Shown here in pieces: positions 49,901 through 58,826 of a stretch of 64,000 nucleotides of DNA (the first letter of the stretch is position 1; each line of letters opens with the position of its first letter). Under the pieces are notes generated by a model. That model was not told the DNA's origin. It was given only the letters and a program-made list of their open reading frames with translations, and ran no database searches. The translations under genes and the position numbers were made by a program. The stretch is from Bordetella parapertussis. GTDB lineage: Bacteria > Pseudomonadota > Gammaproteobacteria > Burkholderiales > Burkholderiaceae_B. The DNA lies in the NCBI GenBank assembly GCA_945897365.1, contig CAMDFD010000010.1:62001-126000 (forward strand), read 5' to 3'.

Positions 49901-51144
49901 ACGCGCGCCGCATCGAATTGCACAGCGACTTTTTCCATCACTTGCGCGACAGAGATCGCTTGCATGCAAACATTGTCAGAGCATGGGGTTTTGCGGTGAT
50001 TGGCTGCGCTCACGCAGGGCGAGCAAGCGAGCTGTGCAGTGATAGGAATGGATTTGCCGAGTGAGCCATACAGCGCAGGGGTTTCGGGTCCAAACAGCAC
50101 AACGGTGTGCAGGTCTGTGACAGAGGAAAAATGTCCGGGTCCCGAGTCATTCGTGACCATGACATCCGCTAGGCTATAGAGCGCGGGGAGCTCGGCAAAG
50201 GAAACTTGACCTGCAAAATTGAGTGCGTGACTTGCCTGCGCCCCAAGGCGGACGTTTTCAACATACTCAAACTCGTCGGGTGAACCGGTCAGAAGGATCA
50301 AACTATCAGGCCATTTGCGTTGGAGCTCGACAATCAGGGCTGAAAAACGCTCAGGTGCCCAACGACGTTGAACCAAAAGTTCGCTGGCATTTGGATTGAC
50401 TAGAAAAAGAGGCTGTGCGTCAAGCTTGAATGAACACTGGGCTTTCTCAGCAAGTCGTTCGATGCGATGGAGGACATCGAGCCGGACCTGTGGATCGATC
50501 ACAGCCTGTGCAATGTTGATGGCTGAATCAGGAATATTAATTTTGCTAAAGGGTGTTTCTTGCGTCGTCGCAAAGGCTGCGTGAATCAGCGATAGAAAGT
50601 TTTTTGCAATATGGATATGCGGGTTGTAGTGGACTTTATGGGTCAACATGTTGCCACGCCAAAGACCTTCGCCATGAAAAATGTGATAACCGACGCGACG
50701 TCTCGCACCGCTTAAGCCTGTGAGTAGCGCGGTAAAGCGCGAAAAAAGCTCTAGATCGATGACCGTATCGATCTTGCGCGCGCGTGACCACAGTAGAAAC
50801 TTGAGCGTGTCGAGTGCGAGGCTCATGATGGAGCTTGAGTCGATCGTAAAGACGTTGTCAGGCGGCACCGTATTGAGCAAACTCAAGCTGGCTCGGTTGC
50901 TTTTAAAAATCAAAAAGAAAATCTCAGCCCCTCGTGCCTGCGTTGCGCGCATGGCTGGGTCAACGATGATCGCGCTGCCCATTTCAGAAAGCTCGATAAA
51001 AAGGACCTTGCGTGGAGAGGTGGATGTGCCACCAACCAGTCGAGCGATCCAGTCCCTCAACCATACGATGGGCGTAAAAAGGGCGCAAAGTGGTACACCG
51101 ACCCTGTGATCGATGGTGCGCATGGTGTCAACACTGAGGCTCAT
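49897..51144 (-). CDS. Glycosyltransferase family 9 (heptosyltransferase-like)
   Basis: A 415-residue GT-B fold protein. VLFIELSEMGSAIIVDPAMRA opens the acceptor domain (LPS heptosyltransferases have IRLSSIGDVL there). The donor domain has LVNPNASELLVQRRWAPERF, the TGSPDE strand and NDSGPGHFSSV with VVLFGPETPALYG, the nucleotide-sugar site. A Cys-rich tail (CSPCVSAANHRKTPC, then CM) matches a motif seen in many GT9 proteins. It would add a sugar to an LPS core or related lipid. It starts 12 bases after the UPF0104-like gene and overlaps the PAP2 gene. The sugar donor is unknown. Confidence 0.88.
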   Translation of the reverse strand: MSLSVDTMRTIDHRVGVPLCALFTPIVWLRDWIARLVGGTSTSPRKVLFIELSEMGSAIIVDPAMRATQARGAEIFFLIFKSNRASLSLLNTVPPDNVFTIDSSSIMSLALDTLKFLLWSRARKIDTVIDLELFSRFTALLTGLSGARRRVGYHIFHGEGLWRGNMLTHKVHYNPHIHIAKNFLSLIHAAFATTQETPFSKINIPDSAINIAQAVIDPQVRLDVLHRIERLAEKAQCSFKLDAQPLFLVNPNASELLVQRRWAPERFSALIVELQRKWPDSLILLTGSPDEFEYVENVRLGAQASHALNFAGQVSFAELPALYSLADVMVTNDSGPGHFSSVTDLHTVVLFGPETPALYGSLGKSIPITAQLACSPCVSAANHRKTPCSDNVCMQAISVAQVMEKVAVQFDAARV

Positions 51145-51156
51145 AAGCAGGGCATT

Positions 51157-52245
51157 TTAATAATGTTTGGAGGGTGCGTGCATTGGGTTCTCAGCATCCT
51201 CGCGCTTTCGCCTCAACAGTGACAAGGCACCCGGCAAATAGGTGACCAGCGTCACAATACCAAAGCTCACTGCCGCAAGAACGGTAATCCCACTGTCAAT
51301 GCCCCAGAGTGCGAGTGTGGCTGACAGTGTGGCTTCGCGCAGCCCCCATCCTGAGATGCTGATAGGCAGCATCATGAGCAAGCCCAAGGCAGGCATGCCA
51401 ATCATCAAGGCAGCAAAGGGTGCATCGATCCCGAAAGCCTTGAGGCAGCACCAAAAACTCGAAAGCGCCAACACATGTGTCAGAACGGAAATGATGACTT
51501 GGGGAGCAACGCTTGGCCAGCCTAGCCCGGCTTTCAGTGCAAGCATGGCATTGGGCATGCCGAGTTTGTTTAAGAGGCGTTGTATCAAATTTCTTGTCGT
51601 GGAGACTCTGAGCAAAATAGAGGCCAAGGCTGCGGCGCTGAGCATTGCACCCAAGATCCACCAACCCAAGGACTGCCCCCAGGGCGCGAGCATCGCGCCA
51701 CCCAAGATGAGGCCTAAGGCCCCCAAAATATTGTTTCCAAGCAAACCTAGGGCACGGTCCAGTCCGACACTAAAAAATCCCAGCCTCAGTCTTGGAGGGG
51801 CGCGCTGTAAATCAACGGATTGATGAAGCTCTTGAGCCAGCGTTTGTTGAGGGGGCGAGTGCGCATGCGTATTGATGCCGACATGATAGGCGCGACTACC
51901 CTCGAGAGCGCGGTAGCTGTCGCCACCAAGCGTGCTGGGGAGCCCTTGATTAATCAAACCGCCCGCAAAATAAAGAGAGATGTAGTCGCGGGCGGGGCGG
52001 TAGAGTTTGGCGCTGCGCATCAGCCAGCCCCAACGCAAAACGGCCACCAGATTGGTCAGCACCAGCAAAACAAAAGCTAAGCCGAACCAAAGTGGATTGA
52101 TGGCGATGTTGGTGTCTCGCAGGGCTTGCCAGTCAATACTGCGCGTTGCGAGCCAAAGCAGGACAATGGAGAGCGCAACACGGATGTAGGGCCAAAGTTG
52201 TTTAAAAATATTTTTCAAGGGGGAAAAGATCGCTTTATTGGGCAT
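51157..52245 (-). CDS. Lysylphosphatidylglycerol synthase TM region / UPF0104 family membrane protein
   Basis: A membrane protein of about 362 residues with 8 or more helices of the LPG_synthase_TM (UPF0104, flippase-like) family. Conserved spots are ARDYISLYFAGGLINQGLPSTLGGDSYRA (key GGLINQGLPS-LGGD), GLDRALGLLGNN and SISGWGLREATL near the end. Such proteins often accompany glycosyltransferases and may move lipid-linked groups across the membrane. ATG 52245 overlaps the GT39 stop by 11 bases; the longer frame to 52329 lies inside GT39. It has no C-terminal lysyl-transferase domain, so it is not MprF itself. Confidence 0.85.
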   Translation of the reverse strand: MPNKAIFSPLKNIFKQLWPYIRVALSIVLLWLATRSIDWQALRDTNIAINPLWFGLAFVLLVLTNLVAVLRWGWLMRSAKLYRPARDYISLYFAGGLINQGLPSTLGGDSYRALEGSRAYHVGINTHAHSPPQQTLAQELHQSVDLQRAPPRLRLGFFSVGLDRALGLLGNNILGALGLILGGAMLAPWGQSLGWWILGAMLSAAALASILLRVSTTRNLIQRLLNKLGMPNAMLALKAGLGWPSVAPQVIISVLTHVLALSSFWCCLKAFGIDAPFAALMIGMPALGLLMMLPISISGWGLREATLSATLALWGIDSGITVLAAVSFGIVTLVTYLPGALSLLRRKREDAENPMHAPSKHY

Positions 52246-53788
52246 GTCGGGAGGTGCCCCATTGACGGCAGTGATAATAATCAAAGCGTGAAACTTCACG
52301 ACCAAAGCGTTGAGCCTCAAAGGTGTCAATCAGTCGACACTCTTTAAATTCGCCTGCTTTGGTCGGAAGGTCGAACTTGACTTGTGACCAGTTTACAAAA
52401 AGACTGTCCGTGCTGGGAGGGATTTGACCAAACCAGAGGTCGAATTGATCAAAACGGGTGTCCAACACATGGACAGGTAAGGGGCGGGCATACCAGGCCA
52501 GACGACTCCCTAAAGTCCAGTTGCGCACAGAGAGCGAGTTTAATTGATGCATGCGAGCAAGCTCACGGGCCTTGAGGCCGGCCTCGTCCCAACCCCAAAG
52601 ATCGGCGAGGGGGTTTTTGCGAATAAGAGGGTGGTCTGCGGAGAGACCAGGGATACCGACAAAAAAAAGTGCGGCAAAGGCCACTAAACAAATCACAGCC
52701 TGCGCGCGTATAAAAGCCAGAAGCAGGGCCCGGCGCCCACTGGCCCAGCGCTGTGCCAACGCCAGTGCTGCAAAAGGCGTCATGGCGAGCCAGGCTGGCG
52801 CCGTCCAGTGCGGCAGGTTCCCCCCACCGCCCGACATGAGACCTGTCACTAAAAAGGGAATAAAGAAAAACAACAGCAGCGGTGCAAGTCGCCATTGCTT
52901 GCTTTGGATAACTTCACGGGTCGCAAGGTATGCCCCAAAGACAAGTAGGGGACCGTAGGCGACCAGTTGAATACCGGCAAAGGCCGCGAGTCTGCGCGCA
53001 TGCCAAGTGCCACCGCTTCCGTGTTTGAGTTGGTAGACAAAGGAAATCCACTCATGCTGAGCGTTCCAGATGAGTACGGGACTAATAAGTAAGAGTGCCA
53101 CAATCAAGGCAAGCCAGGGCCCCGGGGTCAGCAAGATCCTCAATCCTCGTCCCGCAAGCAATGCCACAATGACGGCCAGAGCAGGTAAGACGGCTGTGTA
53201 TTTTGAAAGCCCAGCCAAACCGAGCAAAAAACCAAGCGCGAGCCATCTTGACCATCCGTGTCGTTTGGTAAGGTCTTTAGAATCTTGGCGAGTCGCTGTG
53301 AGCTGTAGTGTGACTTGCATTAACAGCAGTACTAAAATCATCAACAAGCTGTCGGGCAGCAAACCAACGGCCAGCACATGCATCAGGGGTGCGAGTAGCA
53401 CCAGTCCGATCGCCCATAGTCCGACGGCCTCGCGCTCAACGCCAGCTTGCGACAAGCGCTCGTGTTGGCGGTCGTACAGAGTGAAAGCAAGCCCTCGCGC
53501 TAACAAACAGACTGCCAGCCAGAGCAGTTGTGGAATCAAACGAATGATGCTGTCGGGAGCATTGAGTGCCACCAAGGGCCACTGAATCCAGCCTACGAGA
53601 GGGGGATGGTCGAAATAACTCCAGGCTGGAATCGCTGCATACATGACGTAGTGCGCTTCGTCTACGGAGAGCGTCAGCAAGTACCCAAACCCGAAATGAA
53701 TCAGCAGTCCGAATGCGAGCAGAGTTTTAACGTTCAGGTAAGAAGTCGCCGAGAGCTTCTCGGCGGTGCGGGTATTGGGGATGGGCAC
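52235..53788 (-). CDS. Glycosyltransferase family 39/ArnT-like membrane protein
   Basis: A 517-residue GT-C protein with about 10 to 12 helices. SVDEAHYVMYAAIPAWSYFDHPPLVG is the characteristic first periplasmic loop (key Asp-Glu in VDEAHY and FDHPP) shared by ArnT and PMT-type enzymes. It would transfer a sugar from an undecaprenyl-linked donor to lipid A, a protein or another lipid on the periplasmic side. It is the first gene of the leftward envelope operon and begins 24 bases downstream of the coiled-coil protein gene. No arn-type aminoarabinose synthesis genes lie nearby, so the donor is probably another sugar. Confidence 0.88.
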   Translation of the reverse strand: MPIPNTRTAEKLSATSYLNVKTLLAFGLLIHFGFGYLLTLSVDEAHYVMYAAIPAWSYFDHPPLVGWIQWPLVALNAPDSIIRLIPQLLWLAVCLLARGLAFTLYDRQHERLSQAGVEREAVGLWAIGLVLLAPLMHVLAVGLLPDSLLMILVLLLMQVTLQLTATRQDSKDLTKRHGWSRWLALGFLLGLAGLSKYTAVLPALAVIVALLAGRGLRILLTPGPWLALIVALLLISPVLIWNAQHEWISFVYQLKHGSGGTWHARRLAAFAGIQLVAYGPLLVFGAYLATREVIQSKQWRLAPLLLFFFIPFLVTGLMSGGGGNLPHWTAPAWLAMTPFAALALAQRWASGRRALLLAFIRAQAVICLVAFAALFFVGIPGLSADHPLIRKNPLADLWGWDEAGLKARELARMHQLNSLSVRNWTLGSRLAWYARPLPVHVLDTRFDQFDLWFGQIPPSTDSLFVNWSQVKFDLPTKAGEFKECRLIDTFEAQRFGREVSRFDYYHCRQWGTSRHAQ

Positions 53789-53812
53789 GGTGAGCTTTGC
53801 GGCCGAGTTTGT

Positions 53813-54541
53813 TTACTTGACCACAACAGGAAGGATTCGCCAGGTCACCTGTTTCTTGCCATCTTCGGAAATCACTTTGGCGTTTGCGCGCGTGACAGTA
53901 AAGCCAGCGGGCAAATCAGTCGTACCAGTGATATGTAAGTAGTGTTTGAGTTTGACCTCGATGCGGGGCAGGGTCACGGTTTCCACGCGACCGTTGGCAT
54001 AGCGACCCTCAAACGACAACTCAAGCCAGCCTTTAAACTCAGGTCTTTGTGCGTTTTCTTGTAGTAACCACACCAAATAGGAAAGCTTGGTGGAGTTTTT
54101 CTGTTGGGTGATTTGGCTTGTGCTGATCCCAATAGGACCAAAGCGCGGATCAAACACGAGCGTTTTTGCAAAAATATCGAGCTGCTCGCGCAAAGGGACG
54201 ATGATGCTCTCGGCTTGAGTCAGTTTTCCTGTGAGCTCTGCGATTTGGGTATCGCGTGTGCGCACCTCGGAATCGAGCACTTTCTGCGCTTCGTCCACAC
54301 GTGTTTGTAACGTCTGCTTTTCGACCGACAGATTTTTGAGCTCTTCGGTCAGTTTTTGCGTTTCAGCAGCGGATAGGCGCTTTTCACCATAGCTCGCTTG
54401 CAAGAACAACACACCTCCGCCGCCCAGCAAAAGACCCACCATCAACAGAATGAGCCAACCGGGCAAGCCACGCGAGCCTCGGCTGGTATCGTAGGGCGCG
54501 GGTTTGAAAATCGCGCGTTTAGCTTGCACACGTATAACCAT
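53813..54541 (-). CDS. Membrane-anchored coiled-coil protein (DUF6776-like)
   Basis: A 242-residue protein with one N-terminal membrane helix (GWLILLMVGLLLGGGGVLFL, about 28-47). A long heptad-patterned coiled coil follows (about 55-115: KLTEELKNLSVEKQTLQTRV and continuing). A beta-rich C-terminal domain of about 120 residues includes FDPRFGPIGIS, GWLELSFEGRYANG and KKQVTWRILPVVV. I recall similar proteins from betaproteobacteria under DUF6776 with no known function. Its gene lies between murU and the GT39 gene, so a cell-envelope role is plausible. The start at 54541 is preceded by GGAGAAATA on the minus strand. Confidence 0.75.
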   Translation of the reverse strand: MVIRVQAKRAIFKPAPYDTSRGSRGLPGWLILLMVGLLLGGGGVLFLQASYGEKRLSAAETQKLTEELKNLSVEKQTLQTRVDEAQKVLDSEVRTRDTQIAELTGKLTQAESIIVPLREQLDIFAKTLVFDPRFGPIGISTSQITQQKNSTKLSYLVWLLQENAQRPEFKGWLELSFEGRYANGRVETVTLPRIEVKLKHYLHITGTTDLPAGFTVTRANAKVISEDGKKQVTWRILPVVVK

Positions 54542-54563
54542 TTATTTCTCCGCGATACGGGCC

Positions 54564-55247
54564 TCAATTCCTAAGCATCCATTCTAACGTGTTGAGACGC
54601 TCAGTGGTACCCACATCAACCCAAGAGCCTGTGTAAAGCTGACCCGTCACAAATTCAAGCGCGAGGGCTTCGCGCAAAAGAGGAGCAAGTTTCGCGGGTT
54701 GTCCGGCAGGCGTGTGCGCGAACAGCGATGGCTGATAGACGCCGATGCCGGAGAAGGTGTGTTTGGGTGTTGTTGCATCTGTCACGAGACCGTTCTTCGT
54801 CAAGCCAAAGTCCCCGTTTGGATGGTGCGCCGGATTGGGAACCAATAACAACCAGGCTTGCTGCGTACTTTGATGCATGGTGGCCGCGATGTTGAAGGCT
54901 TGCGCAGGATCCCAATCGCACCAGATATCGCCATTGATCACCAAAAAGGGTTCTGTTCCCAAAAGTGGTAGCGCCTTGGCAATACCGCCTGCAGTTTCGA
55001 GGGCGACGGTCTCGGCAGAGTAGCGGATATCCACGCCCCATTGACGACCATTTTTGAGCGTTTGCTCAAGCAATGCACCCAGCCAAGCATGGTTAATAAC
55101 AATGTCAGTGATGCCCGCTGCCGCTAGCTTTTCAATATGCCATTGAATGAGTGGTTTCCCCGCGACTGGGATCAAAGGTTTGGGTAGGATATCGGTGAGC
55201 GGACGCATCCGTTCACCGCGCCCAGCGGCGAGAATCATGGCGCGCAT
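54564..55247 (-). CDS. murU: N-acetylmuramate alpha-1-phosphate uridylyltransferase
   Basis: A 227-residue nucleotidyltransferase. MILAAGRGERMRPLTDILPKPLIPVAGKPL is the sugar-phosphate nucleotidyltransferase signature (key LAAGRGERMRPLT and KPLIPV). NGDIWCDWDP contains the metal-binding Asp. Length matches MurU, not the longer GlmU or GalU. It makes UDP-MurNAc from MurNAc-1-phosphate in the peptidoglycan recycling bypass described in Pseudomonas. Its ATG overlaps the TGA of the kinase gene by one base (TGATG), so AmgK and MurU are made together, which supports the assignment strongly. Confidence 0.93.
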   Translation of the reverse strand: MRAMILAAGRGERMRPLTDILPKPLIPVAGKPLIQWHIEKLAAAGITDIVINHAWLGALLEQTLKNGRQWGVDIRYSAETVALETAGGIAKALPLLGTEPFLVINGDIWCDWDPAQAFNIAATMHQSTQQAWLLLVPNPAHHPNGDFGLTKNGLVTDATTPKHTFSGIGVYQPSLFAHTPAGQPAKLAPLLREALALEFVTGQLYTGSWVDVGTTERLNTLEWMLRN

Positions 55248-56293
55248 CAGAAGGTATATCCTACTTTGGTTTGAACGTGGTCGAGCTCATCCAGAATGCG
55301 TAACAAAGGTTTAAAAGCAAGGTAACGCCCCGCGACTTGCCGCACATATTGGTTGACGCGCGGCATGTGCGCCAAGTAGGCGGCCTTACCGTCGCGATGG
55401 TTCAGCCGGGCAAATACACCCAGGATGCGCAGGTTGCGTTGCAGTCCCATCCATTCGTAGTCTTGGTGAAAATCTGCAAAATCTGTTGGTACCGGCAAGC
55501 CCTTGTGACGAGCTAGTTCCCAATACCGAATCGCCCAATCTATTTGTTGAGGTTCTTCCCAGGTTGTGCGCGCGTCCATGACCAATGAAGCCAGGTCGTA
55601 GGTGATCGGTCCTGATACGGCATCTTGGAAATCTAAAACACCCGGGTTGGAACCGTGCTCTGGACGCTCACAGAGCATGAGGTTAGGGGAGTGAAAGTCA
55701 CGATGCACGAACACACGAGGTTGCGCTGCGTTTCGTTCGACGAGTAAATCGAAGACGTGGTCGAGTCCTGCTAAAGCAGTCGTTGTTATGTTTACCTTGC
55801 AGTGCACAATGACGTACCAATCGATAAACAGACTCAGTTCTTGTTTGAGTCGTGTTGCGTCATACACAGGTAAGCCTGTCACCTCGGTGCCTTGCATTTG
55901 AACTAAAGCGGCCAGCGCATCTCGATACATCTTTTGCAAACTCACCTCATCGAGTCCAGCTTGAATGCGCTCGTAGTAGGTTGTGGGACCCAGGTCAGTC
56001 AACAGTAAAAATCCCTGAGTCAGGTCTTGCGCAAGCACCCTGGGTACATTAAGTCCTGCGTTGGCAAGTCTGCACGCTACATCGACGAAAGGTTTGCAAT
56101 CCTCTTGAGGAGGGGGGGCATCCATGACGACGAGTGTTCCCTGCGCCGCCGTGATGCGGAAATAGCGCCTAAAGCTTGCATCACCAGAGGCGGGAACAAG
56201 GCTGGCCAGGTCGAGTACCAGAGACTGAGGACAATTGCCCAGCCATGCGACAAGTTTTGCCATTCTGGATTCTAAATGTGTCATTGAAGTCAT
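55247..56293 (-). CDS. amgK: Anomeric N-acetylmuramate/N-acetylglucosamine kinase
   Basis: A phosphotransferase of about 348 residues with the aminoglycoside-kinase fold. LVVMDAPPPQEDCKPFV holds the ATP-side region, PRVFVHRDFHSPNLMLCE the catalytic Brenner motif (HRDFHSPNL) and VLDFQDAVSGPITYDLASLV the metal-binding DFQDA motif. It phosphorylates MurNAc at C1 to feed MurU in cell-wall recycling; it is not an antibiotic-resistance kinase. ATG 56293 or 56284 is likely; the longer frame to 56335 adds residues with no family likeness. It overlaps murU downstream and is divergent from lptD. Confidence 0.92.
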   Translation of the reverse strand: MTSMTHLESRMAKLVAWLGNCPQSLVLDLASLVPASGDASFRRYFRITAAQGTLVVMDAPPPQEDCKPFVDVACRLANAGLNVPRVLAQDLTQGFLLLTDLGPTTYYERIQAGLDEVSLQKMYRDALAALVQMQGTEVTGLPVYDATRLKQELSLFIDWYVIVHCKVNITTTALAGLDHVFDLLVERNAAQPRVFVHRDFHSPNLMLCERPEHGSNPGVLDFQDAVSGPITYDLASLVMDARTTWEEPQQIDWAIRYWELARHKGLPVPTDFADFHQDYEWMGLQRNLRILGVFARLNHRDGKAAYLAHMPRVNQYVRQVAGRYLAFKPLLRILDELDHVQTKVGYTF

Positions 56294-56364
56294 CGTAAAA
56301 ATGGAATGAAAAGGTGAATTAAATAGACAGTTCAAACGATCTCAGCAAAGATGAGGGGCTTCTC

Positions 56365-56370
56365 TATAAT
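56365..56370 (+). promoter_or_regulatory. -10 element of the lptD-surA-rsmA promoter
   Basis: A perfect TATAAT lies 93 bases before the lptD start in the 169-base divergent gap. The -35 hexamer at the expected place is poor. The leader of roughly 85 bases is GC-poor with no clear terminator. Another promoter closer to lptD is possible. Confidence 0.45.
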
Positions 56371-56462
56371 AGCGGCAGGATTACACATAATCTTAGAGGT
56401 TCTTTTGGGGCTAAAAACCTGCGTTTTTGCTAAGTATCTGTATTAAGGTGACTTTTTAGAAA

Positions 56463-58826
56463 GTGCGACTCTTTTATTCGCTTTGGTGGCTGTTGGGGCT
56501 AGGGATTGCGGCAGTGCATGCTCAACCTGCTCCTGCGCCTGCGACCCCGGTCATTGTAGGCCCTGGGCTGCGCATTTCGCCTCTGCTAGAGCGCAGTACC
56601 GTGCCCGATAAAGAAATGCCCGCGTTTCTTGAGGGTGCGCAAATAGAAGGCGATGGACTCGGTAATGCCAAACTCAAAGGCAAGGCGGTGATTCGTCGTC
56701 AGGATGCCGTTCTCAAGGCCAATATCATTGATTACAACAAGCGCACAGGTGTGATGGACGCACAAATCAACGCGCGCTTGATTCGGGATGGCAATGTCCT
56801 CTCGGGTACCAGTATTATTTATAACTCCGAAGACGGTACGGCTAGTGTGGATCAGCCTAACTTCTGGCTCGATGATGGTGGAGCGGGCTCCGGTTCTTGG
56901 GCCGATGTGTTCAACCGCGATCAAATGAGCATCACGGACGTCACTTACAGCGGTTGCCCCTGCCCTCAGCCCTCTTGGTATATCGAAACTGAAAAACTCG
57001 ACCTAGACTATGCCGCCAACGAGGGCGTTGCTCGTAACGGTGTACTTTATTTTAAAAACGTACCGATTTTGGCCTCGCCTTATTTGACCTTTCCGCTTAA
57101 AAAAGAAAGAAAATCCGGCTTCTTGCTGCCAACCTTCGGCAATACGTCGAATACGGGCTTTGACTATACCCAGCCTTATTACTTCAATATTGCTCCGAAT
57201 TACGATGCGACCCTGCAAGCGCGCGCGATGTCTAAGCGTGGGGTGCAGTGGGGCGGCGAGTTCCGCTATCTTGGTAGTCGCTACAGCGGTACGATGGCTG
57301 GTACATATTTAGACAAGGATCTTCAAACAGGCGAGCGTCGGTGGTTGTATAGCGCACAACACAGCCAAAGCTTTGGTCGCGGTTTCTTTGGCGCATACAA
57401 CGTGAGTGGCGTATCTGATAGCAAATACTTCGACGATTTCGCGAGCTTAGGAATCAATCAGGCTGTTATTACGGCTTTACCTCGACAAGCTGGCGGTGGT
57501 TGGGCCAATCAGTACTTCAGTACCAGCGTGCAGGTGTCGACCTTTCAAACGATTTCAGGCCTACCTCAGTACAACAAAGTACCTGAGTATTCGATCAATG
57601 CCGCACGCTATGATTTTGGCGGCTTCGATGTACAGAGCTTAAATACTTTTACCGAGTTTCGCGCGCCTCTGGACAATCGTTACGCAATCGGCCCTGGTGG
57701 AAGTTTGCGCTTTCGCCCTGATGGCCAGCGACTTTTGTCCTACAACTCGATCGCTTACCCGATCGTGCGACCCGGTTGGTATATCACCCCAAAAATCGCG
57801 ATGAGCCTGTCGCAGTACCAAACCAATTGGTATGGATTGGAGCAGTTTTTTGGCTATGGACAACCCTCAAATGGTCGCGCGCTGCCCATTATGTCGATCG
57901 ACTCTGGCATGACGTTTGAGCGGGATACTTCCTTTTTCGGGAAAGCGGCACTCCAGACGCTTGAGCCACGCGCCTACTATTTGCGAGTCCCTTATCGCAA
58001 TCAATCGCAGTATCCCGTTTACGATACGACCCTTGCCGACTTCAGTTTTTCCTCGGCTTTCCAGGAAAATATTTACGCTGGTTTTGACCGGATCGCCAAC
58101 GCAAACCAAGCAACTTTTGCGCTGACCACGCGATGGCTTGATGCAAGTTCTGGCTTTGAACGACTCCAACTCGGTATCGCACAACAGTACTATTTCGAGG
58201 ATCAGCAGGTCACCTTGCCCGGAGAGGTTCCACGTACTAATACAAGGTCTCAGTTTCTTTTTGGTGGTAGCGCGGCCTTGACCGACACGATCAACCTGTC
58301 CTCTCTGGTCCAGTACAACCCGTATGCGAGTCAGATCAGTCGAGCTCAGTTGACGAGTCGCTGGCGCCCACAAAGGCTTGCCACTCTTGCATTATCCTAT
58401 CGTTATCAGGTTAATCCACCACCGCTCTCCCTTTATCAGTCTCAGGGTCAAAATCAGCTTAGTGCAGCTTTCCAGTGGCCGTTAACTAAAAAGTGGTACT
58501 CGATCGGCCGCTTGGACTATTCGCTGAATAATGTGACAGCCCCTAGCGTGATCGACCCTACGCGGATTGTCGCGATCCCAAAAGTCACGCAGGCCGTCAT
58601 GGGATTAGAGTACAAGGGTGATTGTTGCTGGACGGGTCGAGTCGTATTGCAGCGTTATGTTGTGAGTGTGGACCAAACCAATACAGGTGTATTTTTTCAG
58701 CTCGAACTTGGTGGCTTAGGTAATTTGGGTCAGAATCCCATGGGCGTGATTGGTCGCAGTATTCCGGACTATCAGCCGATCAATCCACCGACTCCGAGGG
58801 TAAGTAAATTTGAAAGGTACGAATGA
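56463..58826 (+). CDS. lptD: LPS-assembly protein LptD
   Basis: A 787-residue outer-membrane protein. The signal peptide is RLFYSLWWLLGLGIAAVHA with cleavage before QPA. An N-terminal OstA/LptA-like jellyroll covers about 55-180 (AQIEGDGLGNAKLKGKAVIRR, SGTSIIYNSEDGTASV), followed by a large beta barrel. It inserts LPS into the outer leaflet with LptE. Exactly four Cys are present: Cys165 and Cys167 in SGCPCPQPSWYI and Cys721-Cys722 in KGDCCWTG. The C-terminal pair matches E. coli Cys724-725, but no Cys lies near the mature N-terminus where E. coli has Cys31. The GTG start has AAGGTGA upstream. surA overlaps its stop in ATGA. Confidence 0.96.
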   Translation: MRLFYSLWWLLGLGIAAVHAQPAPAPATPVIVGPGLRISPLLERSTVPDKEMPAFLEGAQIEGDGLGNAKLKGKAVIRRQDAVLKANIIDYNKRTGVMDAQINARLIRDGNVLSGTSIIYNSEDGTASVDQPNFWLDDGGAGSGSWADVFNRDQMSITDVTYSGCPCPQPSWYIETEKLDLDYAANEGVARNGVLYFKNVPILASPYLTFPLKKERKSGFLLPTFGNTSNTGFDYTQPYYFNIAPNYDATLQARAMSKRGVQWGGEFRYLGSRYSGTMAGTYLDKDLQTGERRWLYSAQHSQSFGRGFFGAYNVSGVSDSKYFDDFASLGINQAVITALPRQAGGGWANQYFSTSVQVSTFQTISGLPQYNKVPEYSINAARYDFGGFDVQSLNTFTEFRAPLDNRYAIGPGGSLRFRPDGQRLLSYNSIAYPIVRPGWYITPKIAMSLSQYQTNWYGLEQFFGYGQPSNGRALPIMSIDSGMTFERDTSFFGKAALQTLEPRAYYLRVPYRNQSQYPVYDTTLADFSFSSAFQENIYAGFDRIANANQATFALTTRWLDASSGFERLQLGIAQQYYFEDQQVTLPGEVPRTNTRSQFLFGGSAALTDTINLSSLVQYNPYASQISRAQLTSRWRPQRLATLALSYRYQVNPPPLSLYQSQGQNQLSAAFQWPLTKKWYSIGRLDYSLNNVTAPSVIDPTRIVAIPKVTQAVMGLEYKGDCCWTGRVVLQRYVVSVDQTNTGVFFQLELGGLGNLGQNPMGVIGRSIPDYQPINPPTPRVSKFERYE

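Noticed and set aside
51242..51823. Rightward frame of 193 codons opposite the UPF0104-like gene
   Set aside because: Composition is typical of an antisense shadow of a membrane-protein gene, and it has no ribosome-binding site.
55247..56293. Phosphotransferase resembling an aminoglycoside-resistance kinase
   Set aside because: Coupling to murU and position beside lptD identify it as the cell-wall recycling kinase AmgK.
57867..58373. Leftward frame of 168 codons opposite lptD
   Set aside because: It overlaps the barrel-coding part of lptD and has no recognisable motif.
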